Shown here piece after piece: positions 1 to 11,800 of a stretch of DNA of 64,000 bases (its first letter is position 1; the number at the start of each line of letters is the position of its first letter). The DNA lies in contig BLAL01000073.1 of the NCBI GenBank assembly GCA_015698045.1, positions 496,001 to 560,000 of the forward strand, in the 5' to 3' direction. Under the pieces are notes generated by a model, which was not told the origin of the DNA, made no database searches, and was given only the letters and a program-made list of their open reading frames with translations. The DNA is from Rhizophagus clarus. Lineage: Eukaryota; Glomeromycota; Glomeromycetes; Glomerales; Glomeraceae. The translations under genes were made by a program, and so were the position numbers.

Positions 1-1447
1 CCTCCAGCTCAGCTAAATGTGATCCATAAACAATTTTTTTTATTTCTTAATATAATTTTTTTTTAATTTTTAATATAAATTTTTTTTTTTATTTTTTTTT
101 TTATTTCTTAATATAAATATTTTTTTCTTTTTATTTTTTAATATAAATTTTTTATTTTTTAATGTAAATTTCTTAATGTAAATTTTTTATTTCTTAATAT
201 AAATTTTTTATTTTTAATGTAAATTTCTTAATGTAAATTTTTTATTTCTTAATATAAATTTTTTATTTTTAATGTAAATTTTTTTTATTTTTTAATATAA
301 TTTTTTTTTTAATTTTTTTTTTTATTTCTTAATATAAATTTGTTTTATTTCTTAATATAAATTTTTTTTATTTTTTAATATAATTTTTTTTATTTTTTAA
401 TATAATTTTTTTTAATTTTTAATATAATTTTTTTTATTTCTTAATATAAATTTTTTTATTTTTTAATACAAATTTTTTTTTTAATTTTTATTTCTTAATA
501 TAAATTTTTTATTTCTTAATATAAATTTTTTATTTCTTAATATAAATTTTTTATTTTTTAATGTAAATTTCTTATTGTAAATTTTTTATTTCTTAATATA
601 AATTTTTTATTTTTAATATAAATTTTTTTTATTTTTTAATATAAATTTTTTATTTTTTAATGTAAATTTTTATTTTTTTAATGTAAATTTATTTCTTAAT
701 ATAAATTTTTTATTTTTTATTATTTTTTTATTTTTTAATATAAATTTTTTATTTTTTATTATTTTTTTATTTCTTAATATAAATTTTTTATTTTTTAATA
801 TAAATTTTTATTTCTTAATATAAATTTTTTATTTTTTATTATTTTTTTATTTTTTAATATAAATTTTTTATTTTTTAATATAAATTTTTTATTTCTTAAT
901 GTAAATTTTTATTTCTTAATATAAATTTTTTATTTCTTAATATAAATTTTTTATTTTTTAATATAAATTTTTTATTTTTTAATGTAAATTTCTTAATGCA
1001 AATTTTTTATTTTTTAATATAAATTTTTTATTTCTTAATTTAAATTTTTATTTCTTAATATAAATTTTTTATTTCTAAATATAAATTTTTTATTTTTTAA
1101 TTAAATTTTTTATTTTTTAATTAAATTTTTTATTTTTTAATTAAATTTTTTATTTTTTAATTAAATTTTTTATTTTTTAATTAAATTTTTTATTTTTTAA
1201 TTAAATTTTTTATTTTTTAATTAAATTTTTTATTTTTTAATTAAATTTTTTATTTTTTAATTAAATTTTTATTTTTTAATGTAAATTTTTATTTTTTAAT
1301 GTAAATTTTTATTTTTTAATGTAAATTTTTATTTTTTAATGTAAATTTTTTATTTGTTAATATAAATTTTTTATTTCTTAATGTAAATTTTTTATTTTTT
1401 AATGTAAATTTCTTAATGCAAATTTTTTATTTCTTAATTAATAAAAG

Positions 1448-1706
1448 TAGAAAAATGATCAGCATATGGGAAATCTCACGTTATATCTGATAAAAGTTTT
1501 TAAGAAATAATTCTAAGAAATAGATTTTTTACGAATAAAAAGTTACAGTAATTGGCTATCTATTAATGTGATTTTCCTTTTATATTCCCTATGTAAATGA
1601 TTGCGTAATCCTCTTATGAATAATTATGATCTATATAAATATTACCAAATTTGGTAATTCTAACCAAATTTTATTATTGCTGATCTCTACTTCTATTGCG
1701 GATTAT
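1448..1706. repeat. Complex block embedded in the minisatellite, copy 1
   Basis: A non-repetitive segment containing AATGATCAGCATATGGGAAA and ACCAAATTTGGTAATTC, nearly identical to 2835-3093 and offset from it by 1387 bp. The minisatellite resumes on both sides. This fits a segmental duplication of satellite plus block. No coding potential seen. Confidence 0.85.
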
Positions 1707-2834
1707 GAATTAATATAAATTTTTTATTTTTTAATATAAATTTTTTATTTCTTAATTTAAATTTTTATTTTTTAATATAAATTTTTTATTTCTAAATATA
1801 AATTTTTTACTTTTTAATTAAATTTTTTATTTTTTAATGTGAATTTTTATTTTTTAATGTAAATTTTTTATTTCTTAATGTAAATTTTTTATTTTTTAAT
1901 ATAAATTTTTTATTTCTTAATGTAAATTTTTTATTTTTTAATGTAAATTTTTTTTATTTTTTAATGTAATTTTTTTTATTTTTTAATATAATTTTTTTTT
2001 ATTTTTTAATACAAATTTTTTTTTTAATTTTTATTTCTTAATATAAATTTTTTATTTCTTAATATAAATTTTTTATTTTTTACTATAAATTTTTTATTTC
2101 TTAATATAAATTTTTTATTTTTTAATGTAAATTTTTATTTTTTAATGTAAATTTTTATTTTTTAATGTAAATTTATTTCTTAATATAAATTTTTTATTTT
2201 TTATTATTTTTTTATTTTTTAATATAAATTTTTTATTTTTTAATATAAATTTTTTATTTTTTAATATAAATTTTTTATTTTTTAATATAAATTTTTTATT
2301 TCTTAATGTAAATTTTTATTTTTTAATGTAAATTTCTTAATGCAAATTTTTTATTTTTTAATATAAATTTTTTATTTCTAAATATAAATTTTTTATTTTT
2401 TAATAAAATTTTTTATTTTTTAATGTAAATTTTTATTTTTTAATATAAATTTTTTATTTCTTAATTTAAATTTTTATTTCTTAATATAAATTTTTTATTT
2501 GTAAATATAAATTTTTTATTTTTTAATTAAATTTTTTATTTTTTAATGTAAATTTTTATTTTTTTAATATAAATTTTTTATTTCTTAATGTAAATTTTTT
2601 TTTTTTTTTTTTTTAATAAAAATTTTTTTTTTATTTTTTTTTTATTTCTTAATATAAATTTTTTTCTTTTTATTTTTTAATATAAATTTTTTTATTTCTT
2701 AATATAAATTTTTTATTTTTTAATGTAAATTTCTTAATGTAAATTTTTTATTTCTTAATATAAATTTTTTATTTTTTAATGTAAATTTCTTAATGCAAAT
2801 TTTTTATTTCTTAATTAATGATCTGTAATAAAAT

Positions 2835-3093
2835 TAGAAAAATGATCAGCATATGGGAAATCTCACGTTATATCTGATAAAAGTTTTTAAGAAATGATTC
2901 TAAGAAATAGATTTTTTACGAATAAAAAGTTACAGTAATTGGCTATCTATTAATGTGATTTTCCTTTTATATTCCCTATGTAAATGATTGCGTAATCCTC
3001 TTATGAATAATTATGATCTACATAAATATTACCAAATTTGGTAATTCTAACCAAATTTTATTATTGCTGATCTCTACTTCTGTTGCGGATTAC
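2835..3093. repeat. Complex block embedded in the minisatellite, copy 2
   Basis: Second copy of the block at 1448-1706, with only a few substitutions (for example TCTATTGCGG against TCTGTTGCGG near the right edge). It shares the same left boundary and ends in the same AATTAATATAAATT junction. Confidence 0.85.
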
Positions 3094-3290
3094 AAATTAA
3101 TATAAATTTTTTATTTTTTAATATAAATTTTTTATTTCTTAATATAAATTTTTTTTTATTTTTTAATATAAATTTTTTTTATTTTTTAATATAATTTATT
3201 TTTAATTTTTAATATAATTTTTTAATTTAAATTTTTTTTTTTTATTTCTTAATATTAATTTTTTTAATATAAATTTTTTTTTTACTTTCC

Positions 3291-5160
3291 ACTTTTGATG
3301 ATTACCCACATGCATAGTTGCTGTAGATACAAAAAAAATTGGTTTTTTCGTAAAAAAAGCTTCAGTTAGTTTTATATATACATAGTCTTAAGCTTAAGCT
3401 TAGCCTAAGCTTTGCTTTGCTTATGTCTAAGCTTAAACTTAAGCTTGAGCACATTTTTAGACTAACTTTTTGCAAAACCTTTTCCTGTGTCAGTGAAAAT
3501 AGTGTTAGCTTTATAATTATAAATTATTTGCATTTTTTAACTTTTTTTCCAATCAATAATAAATTGTTACAAATCATTAAAAATTAGTATTTTTAAAAAT
3601 TTAATATTTTTTTTTAATTTTATTGCAAAAAAAAAAAAAAAAAATACAATAAATTTTGATGATAAATATGAAGAAATTTTTAAAGATCTAGGAAAAAATG
3701 GATAAAAACATTTTTTTATTAAATGATTTAGAAAAAAAAATCATTTTTTCTTTCATTTTTTAATTAGAATGATTAGGGTAGAGATTTATTCAGGTCAGGT
3801 TATTAAAATCATGATCTGGCATCAGGTGGCTTATTAATCTGAAAAGAATAATGAAAAAAATAATGTATAAGGTGGTTTATAAAACTGTTTCTTTTTTTTT
3901 TATTTAAGAGAAAAAGAAATAATGAAATGATTAAACCCGTTTTTTTAAAGATTGGATTAGTCTGAGTTGAATAGTAATATAAAATCAAACCAAAAAAATT
4001 TGCTTCAATTTTATCTGGACATCCAGTTCAGTTCCTAAAAAACATTAAATTTAATTTAACTATTATATTATCAAGACGAATTAAGAAAATGTTAACTGAA
4101 TGATTTTTTAACTTTTTTTCTTTAAAACAAGTTAAAAAAAATGTAGTAACGAGTTAAAAATGTTAACTACGTTTTTTAAAGAACAAGTTAAAAAAATGTC
4201 AATTACTTTTTTTAAAAAATGAGTTAAAGGTAACTACATTTTTTTAAAGAACAAGTTAAAAAAAAATATTAACTACGTTTTTTTCCTTTTTTTAAAAAAA
4301 AAGTTGAAAAACATTTCTTTTTTTAAAAAAATGAAGTTAAAAAAAACTTCATCAGGAAATTATATAGTGCGAAATGTTGCGCAAGTTTACAGTACATCAT
4401 AATATTTCATAAGTTTTCAGACCCGCTGCAAGTTTGCGTAAGCGTAATATTTTGTAACTTTTTAAAATATTTCAAAATATTACGATATGCAAAGCTTTGT
4501 AATTTTACGATTTGTAATATTCCGTAAGTTTTCAGACCTACTGCAAGTTTGCGTAAGCATAATATTTTGTAACTTTTTAAAATATTTTGAAATATTACTA
4601 TATGCTATTCCGTAATTTTACTGCATAATACTTCGCAACTTTTTAAAATATACATAATATTTTGTAATGTTTCAAAATATTTTGATAAATAATACTTCAT
4701 TTTCTGTACTATAAGTTTATATAATGTATGTTTTATTAGATATAATTTTATTAAACCATAAAAAATTACAAGTATTTATTAATATATACAGAATACATAA
4801 AAGTAAAAAAAAGAAAGAGTAAAGAGTAACAATATTATTAGACATAAAAAGAAGAGAAACAGCTATAGTAACGTTAGTATTAGATATAAAGATAAAAGAA
4901 ATATTGTTATTATTGTTAGTATTAAGGTAAAAAGAGTTAAAGAAACAGTAAAAGGAGTAAAAGAAACATGGATATTATCGTTAGTATTAAAGTACAAGTA
5001 AAAAGGAATAAAAGAAACATAGATATTATTGTTAGTATTACGATACAAAGTAACAAAGAGGTAAAAAAAAATGAAAATAATTAGTATTAATAAACAAATA
5101 TTTCTATACCTGCAAAGCAATAAATTATGAAATATATGTAAATATATTATATATAATTAA
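3291..5160. other. AT-rich non-coding stretch with short tandem repeats
   Basis: No gene recognised. It holds a patch of AAGCTTA-type repeats (about 3385-3450), roughly 55-60 bp repeats containing AACAAGTTAAAAAA (4080-4340), a ~110-bp duplicated unit with CTGCAAGTTTGCGTAAGC (about 4425-4600), and AGTATTA/GTTAGTATTA repeats (4860-5060). The open frame across the last patch is low complexity. Confidence 0.7.
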
Positions 5161-7213
5161 TAGGGTTCCGATCGGTTCGGTTCAGTTCGGTTTTTGCAAA
5201 AACTGATATCAAACCGAATTGATCAGTATCAGTATTGATGATTACCGAAACCGACCGGTATTGGTATTGATGATTATTGAAACCGATCGATAATTACCAA
5301 AAACCGAACCGATTTACCAATATTAAAAATCATTTTTAGTAAAAAAAACATCGCGAAACTATTTTGGTATTTTTTTTACCAAATCAAATCATCTATAAAA
5401 ACGTTTCGCAACATTTTTTATTTAAAGTGTCAAAAAATAAAGTTGCGAATCGTTTTTTTTTATTAAATTAACTAATAAAAAACGTTTTACAACGTTTTTT
5501 TTATTAAATTAACTGATAAAAAACATTTCGCAACGTTTTTTAACTAAAGCAACAAAAAAAACTGTTGCAAAATGTTTTTTTTATTAAACTAACTGTTAAA
5601 AAACATTTCGCAACATTTTTTAATTAAAGCAACAAAAAAAATGTTGCGAAATGTTTTTTTTTATTAAAATTAGCTCATAAAAATGTTTCACAACATTTTT
5701 GTTATAGAGACAAAAAAAACGTAGCGAAACATTTTTTTTATTAAGTTAACTGATAAAAAACGTTTTGCAACGTTTTTTAACTAAAGCAACAAAAAAAACG
5801 TAGCAAAACATTTTTTTTATTAAACTAACTGTTAAAAAACGTTTCGCAACGTTTTTTAATTAAAGCAACAAAAAAAACGTTGCAAAATGTTTTTTTTATT
5901 AAAATTAACTCATAAAAATGGTTCGCAACGTTTTTATTAAAGTGACAAAAAAAATGTTGCGAAATGTTTTTTTTATTAAAATTAGCTCATAAAAATGTTT
6001 TGCAACGTTTTTATTATAGAGACAAAAAAACGTAGCGAAACGTTTTTTTTATTAAATTAACTGATAAAAAATGTTTCGCAACGTTTTTTAATTAAAGCAA
6101 CAAAAAAAACGTAGCGAAACATTTTTTTATTAAACTAACTATTAAAAAACGTTTTGCAACATTTTTTAATTAAAGCAACAAAAAAAACATTGCAAAATGT
6201 TTTTTTTTATTAAAATTAGCTAATAAAAACATTGTGCAACGTTTTTATTAAAGTGACAAAAAAACTTGCAAAACATTTTTTTTTATTAAAATTAACTCAT
6301 AAAAATGTTTCGCAACATTTTTATTAAAGTAACAAAAAAAACGTTGCGAAACATTTTTTTTATTAAAATTAGCTCATATAAACGTTTTGCAACATTTTTA
6401 TTATAGAGACAAAAAAAATGTTGCGAAATGTTTTTTTTATTAAATTAACTGATAAAAAACGTTTTGCAACGTTTTTTAACTAAAGCAACAAAAAAAACGT
6501 AGCGAAACGTTTTTTTTATTAAAATTAACTCAAACATTTCGCAACGTATTTTTTTTATTAAATTAATTGATAAAAAACATTTCGCAACGTTTTTTAATTA
6601 AAGCAACAAAAAAAATGTTGCGAAATGTTTTTTTTTATTAAAATTAGCTAATAAAAATGTTGCGCAACGTTTTTATTAAAGTGACAAAAAAAACGATGCG
6701 AAACATTTTTATTAAAGTGACAAAAAAAAATGTTGCGAAATGTTTTTTTTTATTAAAATTAACTCATAAAAATGTTTCGCAACATTTTTATTAAAGTGAC
6801 AAAAAAAAATGTTGCGAAACGTTTTTTTTTATCCAATTAACGTTTCGCAACGTTGTTTGTTAAAATGATAAGAAAAAAGTTGCAAATAGTTATTTTTTTT
6901 ATTAGATTAACGAATAAAAGCGTTTCACAACGTTTCTTAATTAAAGTGATAAAACACTGCTGCGAAATGGTTTGTTTTATCAAAATAACTAATAAAAAAC
7001 ATTTCACAACGTTTTTTTATTATATTATTTAGTTAAATCGATTTGGTAATTCAGTTCGGTAAATCGCAAAACTGGTACCGAAACTGCAGTTACCGAAACT
7101 GATCGGTAAATTTACCGAAAGTTTTGGTTCGGTAAACTGTAAAAACCGAAACCGCTCTGATACCGAAACTGATCAGTACGGTTTGGTAATTACCAAAACT
7201 GATCGGAGCCCTA
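5161..7213. mobile_element. hAT-like non-autonomous element (hAT-1) with 8-bp target duplication
   Basis: Bounded by inverted ends TAGGGTTCCGATCGGTT (left) and the complement of TAGGGCTCCGATCAGTT (right), flanked immediately by perfect 8-bp direct repeats ATAATTAA (5153-5160 and 7214-7221). The duplication fits the hAT pattern nTnnnnAn. Subterminal regions are rich in ACCGAAAC/GGTTCGGT motifs on both sides. No transposase is encoded; the interior is a tandem array (5340-7025). Superfamily assignment is from TIR style and duplication length, so hAT is likely but not proven. Confidence 0.85.
5340..7025. repeat. Palindromic GCAACGTTTT minisatellite (about 80-bp unit)
   Basis: Tandem units alternate AACGTTTCGCAACGTTTT with its approximate inverse AACGTTGCGAAACGTTTT, separated by AATTAAAGCAACAAAAAAA or TTTATTAAATTAACTGATAA. 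Each unit can fold as a hairpin. Variation is dominated by CG changing to TG or CA within the CGTTTCGCAACG core. Related repeats recur near 54190-54300 and 59045-59265. Confidence 0.85.
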
Positions 7214-7390
7214 ATAATTAAAGAAATAATAGAAAGAAGAGACAAAAAAATTAAAAATATTAAACAAAAGAATAAAGAAATAAGAGACAAAAATAAATAA
7301 GACAAAAAACGCGTGCATGATTAAATGATTAAATCACATGTAAGGATCAGCCTAATTTTGATTGGCCAGAAAATACGATACTGTCATGCA

Positions 7391-7600
7391 CAATTACTAA
7401 ATATCATCATCCCCTTATGATAAATAAAAATTACCAGCACAACACCACAAATTTTGTGTTTAATTTGTGTTCAATTTGTGTTGATAATTCTGGTAAAAAA
7501 TTATTAATTTTGGCCAAATTTTGTTAAATTTGTTAAATTTGTGTTGAATTTGTGTTGTGTAATTTTTTATTTATCACAAGGGGATGATATTTAGTAATTG
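7391..7600. mobile_element. Small MITE, 210 bp
   Basis: Inverted ends CAATTACTAAATATCAT (left) and ATGATATTTAGTAATTG (right) continue imperfectly for about 45 bp (CCCCTTATGATAAATAAAAA against its complement). A 6-bp direct repeat CATGCA flanks both sides (7385-7390 and 7601-7606). The centre is TTTGTGTT repeats. No coding capacity; superfamily unknown. Confidence 0.65.
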
Positions 7601-7606
7601 CATGCA

Positions 7607-8224
7607 TGTACGATGTACAAGATTTTTTTTATGATTTTTTTAAGAAATGTACGCAAAATATTTAATCAGAATATAATTGTTTTATTTTTAAATATGATAT
7701 ATTGATATTTATATTTAAAACAATTAAACATGTACATGATTTTCAATTATTTTTAATTGAAATGAAACTGAAATCAAACTAAGATTTTTTTTTATTTTTT
7801 GATTAAATCATGATATTTATATTTAGATAATCCATATCCGCATGAGATTTAATTAATATGTTTAATGATGAAAAGTGTAATAAATTAAATTTTAATTGAA
7901 ACGAGAAATAAAATCAAACCAAAGAGGTATTGTTCAAATTTTTATTTAAAGTGACATTTTAGAACCTTCTTTCTACCCAAATTTTTACTCATCTCAAAAT
8001 CAAATTATAAAAATCAAATCTAATCTAATAAAGCCTTGCTACACACGTTCATGTCGTTCCCACTATAACGTCCATTAGAACTGGGCTATAATGGATGAGC
8101 TTGTTGACATACGCCAAGACAGAAACTGCGCCTACCACAATATTAATGGTAGAAGTCGCCATGATTTTTGGGACTCTGTTGCCAATAGGTTCATATGACT
8201 AATATCTATAATTTCTTTAAGAAA
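7607..8224. other. Non-coding stretch left of the LINE cluster
   Basis: AT-rich, with no recognised gene. A 37-codon minus-strand ORF starting ATG at about 8163 (MATSTINIVVGAVSVLAYVN...) ends near 8050. It has no support beyond being open and is probably chance. Sequence near 8205-8224 runs directly into a LINE tail. Confidence 0.4.
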
Positions 8225-8461
8225 GAATTTAAATTCAAGGCAAACATGGCATAGTAGCTTTTATCTTTATTAATTAATATTGAATCGATCCAATTTACCA
8301 TAAACATAAAAAGATACAAAATAAAATAAAATTAACTAAAAATAAAACTATATAGTCTCCTAAATAAAAATAAAGTAATAAACCTATCCTAAAAAGAATA
8401 AATCGCATTACACTAAAATTCCCTAGATCTTCCTCCTTGATATATTCCAACCAAAGTAGAA
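8225..8461 (-). mobile_element. 5'-truncated LINE copy (3' UTR only)
   Basis: On the minus strand this is the LINE 3' UTR: it matches the complement of 22480-22720 (GGTATATTCCAAC... ACTATATAGTCTCCTAA) and ends in the family terminus TTGCCTTGAATTTAAATTC. No coding sequence remains. It abuts the tail of the next LINE fragment at 8462, so copies are stacked at their tails. Confidence 0.8.
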
Positions 8462-8836
8462 GAATTTAAATTCAAGGCAAAGACAGCCTGTTGCTTCATA
8501 CTTTATTGCAATTCTGATAGTGACTTATGGAGAAATTTCTTTCTCGTGCACGCACAAAAAGAGCATAACATACAAAGAACAAATAGTTTCCCAAAAAATT
8601 ACATGCAAGAAATGCTAAAACTATTATAAGAGAAAGAATCTCCGGCAAATAACTACGGATCCTACTCACTAATATATCTCAACTAGCGTATAGGCAACTA
8701 TGCTTTACACTCCCTTCATAAAATCCCCCATCCACGGTAAACGTCGACAAAAAACCATCTGGGAATGTCACAAGCACTGTTAGAGCAAAAACAGCATACG
8801 GAGCTGAGCGCTCGTTAGCAACTTCTCCTGGTAACA
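8462..8836 (-). mobile_element. LINE 3' fragment of a related subfamily
   Basis: It starts with the same terminal GAATTTAAATTCAAGGCAAA as its neighbours, but the rest differs from the main family's 3' UTR. On the minus strand a short open stretch reads ...FALTVLVTFPDGFLSTFTVD... and ends in a stop; I take it as an ORF2 C-terminus of a sister subfamily. Both ends abut other LINE tails. Confidence 0.55.
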
Positions 8837-11800
8837 GAATTTAAATTCAAGGCAAACGCGGCATAATAGCCTTCATCTTTATTAATTATTATTAAATCGA
8901 TACAATTTATAAAAATATATAAAAAGAAACAAAAATAAAATAAAACTAAAAACAAAACTATATAGTCTCCTAAGTAAAAATAAAGTAATAAATCTATCCT
9001 AAAAAAGAACAAATCGCATTACACTAAATTTCCCTAGATCTTCCCTCTTGGTATATTCCAACTAAAGTAGAAGCAACTATGCTAACATAATAACGGATAA
9101 CACGCCCACTATAAAAAATTGACGTTTCATCCTGCAAGAGCAGTTATTAAGTAGCACCGTTAGACAACCCATTGAACTCAACGAAGTGATTATACCATGA
9201 TAATCCTTGAATCATCGAGCTCTTAATCCAATCAGTTTCAGAGTCACGTGAAGTCACGAGGAGGGTCAGAGCTGGTAACGAAAAGAAGGGCACATATGAA
9301 GTGGCAGGCAAATTAGAAGGCCGAGGAGTAGTCTTTAATTTCAAAGTAATGTTCATCGCGTCTTCCCATTTAGTCTTATCATAAACACGCAGATTCCAAA
9401 TACATTTTCTAAGCTTCTGGAGGAAGTTATTGTGTATTGCAGCGATAACCTTCATGGCTGACTGTCTGGGGATGGATAATTCTACAAATAAATCTATAAA
9501 CATAGCGGGTAAACAACCCCCAGATGAGCACATAAGAGGATCAATTAGCAGAAAAAATAGTCCAACAGGAGAGAGAAGAAAGCTGCCTGAGTATAGGTAT
9601 AGGATCTGTGTCAGCCAATTTTCCAGCTTTGCGGAGCTTGAAAAACAAGTGGTTTTGATAGATTTGTAAAATTTGATGCATAGCGAGACGGCATTTGGAA
9701 CAAAGAATGAGATGCATCAAGTCTTCCTTGCGATCGCAGCATGAATGGCACGTTAAAAGATCAATATAAAGATCAGGACGGGTAATCTTCAATCTTTTCA
9801 GGAGAGGCAACTCATCGAGAAAGAGTTTAAATTTGAAAGTAAAATGCCTTGAAGCATGATGAGCTTGAAAAGAAGCATCATGGACTGGAGAAAAGTTAAG
9901 AGTAAACCAAGTGAGCTTCCAGTCAATCACGTAGTCATTCCTATTACATAAATAAAAGGTAAACTGAAAACGTTTGAGTGACAAGAGGTCCTTCATAAAG
10001 GTAGCTTGATAGTAAAGCTTAAGAAACCGTCTAGGATTAGATTCGCAAACAACATCATCATATGTTAAGCGGATGTGGTGCATAGAAGTGTAGTCAGCCA
10101 CAGGGAGGAGAAAGGCATCATCCGAGTGATGTGCAGAGGATGTGAGAGAATCGGCAAATTCATTCCAATAGTTTTCATCGTGGCCTTTGACCTTGACAGG
10201 ATATATCATGAACCGCTTCGCATGAATGAAGTGTTCGATAGAGGCCCACAATTCAAAATTGGTAGTCTTGCAATACAAATGACTGTTAGTATACGCAGAA
10301 GAGGCGCATAAACGCAAACCATCAATGGCAGCTTGAGAGTCTGTGTAGATGGAGATGGTAGAGTCAGCCAGAGAGACGCTTAGAGCAGCATAAATAGGGG
10401 CAGCTTCTGCTCTAGTGGAAGAAGGCCAGTTACGTATAGTACCATGTGCATACGTAGCAACAGAATTTAGGTATCCAGCATCATGAATAATCTGGACCCA
10501 AGACCAACCCATCGAGACTTCAGGTGAACCCAAGTTTATGAGGGAACCATCAGTATAAAAGCGATAATGAGAGCCTGATGGGAGAATAACAGGAGAGGGG
10601 AGGCTAGTCAGGTCACATAAAGGAGGAGACCTAAACGAGTTGCCATCATCAATAGAATCAGAGAAGGGAGAAAGAGAAAAATCTGGAGAAATATTAAGGC
10701 GTCTATAATAAAGAATCACTGTGTCGCAAAGATCAGCCCAAGAGTAGGAGGAAACAACTTCTGTGGTATTTTGTCGAATACGCTCACAATTGGTAGGAAG
10801 GATTAAGGACTTTAATAAAGAGATTTTGAAAGTACATCTAGGTGTAATAGCGGCATATTTGTTAGCTGAGGGGAAGGAGACATGAGCATCACAACCCAGA
10901 CATGGATGAAGGCAGATAACATCGCCAGGAGAGGAAAGACAATCAGATATCCAATGAACAATTATACAGATATCTTTCTTCGGCTGGACGCTAAGCTGTT
11001 TGCCAAAAAGAGGAGCATCATTTTCATCAAGAGTAACAAGCCAGTGTCTGTTCTTCGGCGTGGTAGTTACACCGGGAACTAGATCAATAGCAGGAGGAGT
11101 AGAGGGGAAACATACATAACAATCGTATAAACGGTCGTGAGAATTAGGGATGGTAGTAGTGGCCTTGATGTCCAGGTACCACTTGTGAGGAAGAGAATGA
11201 CTACGTTTATCAATTAAGTGGGCAATGTAAGCGGTCCAATACGCAGTCCAAGAGATAAGATGCGTGCCAGAAGGTGTTATTAATTGTGATAAGTAGTAGA
11301 GATGGCATTTACACAGAACCTTGAGGCAAGTCATAAAGATTTTAGGGCTCATACACAAAAATAAAGGAGTATGGCCAAGCAAAGTAAGATTTGGAAAATT
11401 TTGAGTGAAGTTAGCATGTTGCATACGAAAGGGGGATAGAGACTATAGAGGCAATAGTGCATGCGAAATAATCGCACTTAAATGCATTCGTATTGGACCA
11501 TAAGGACCAATCGTTTACCATCAAAGGGGAAATAGGAATTAAAAACCTAAATTGTATCAACTTTAATCTATAAAAAAATAAACGCTGAATAAAAAAGGTA
11601 GAAGAATTAGCCATTAAAAATAAATTATTAACAAGGCATTGCATCATATGAGAAAACAAATTAATCAATCCCAAAGCTTGAGAGAGATATAAGATGGGGT
11701 TGGGAAGAGAACGAGAGAAATTAGCCTTATATTTCACTAGTGATCGTATAGATCTCGTAGCAGTGCAGCAATCTTTTTCAGAGAGGTGAGTAACTTGCAT

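Larger units (their letters stand above)
1..3290. repeat. AT-rich minisatellite tract (about 20-21 bp unit)
   Basis: Nearly pure A/T built from short units of the form TTAATATAAATTTTTTATTTC, about 20-21 bp, with many length variants. A locally homogeneous run near 1085-1262 repeats a 20-bp unit about nine times. The only complex sequence is a block of about 260 bp present twice (1448-1706 and 2835-3093). No gene seen. Confidence 0.9.

Noticed and set aside
4863..5120. 85-residue minus-strand hydrophobic frame
   Set aside because: Built from GTTAGTATTA-type repeats; low complexity and no start context.
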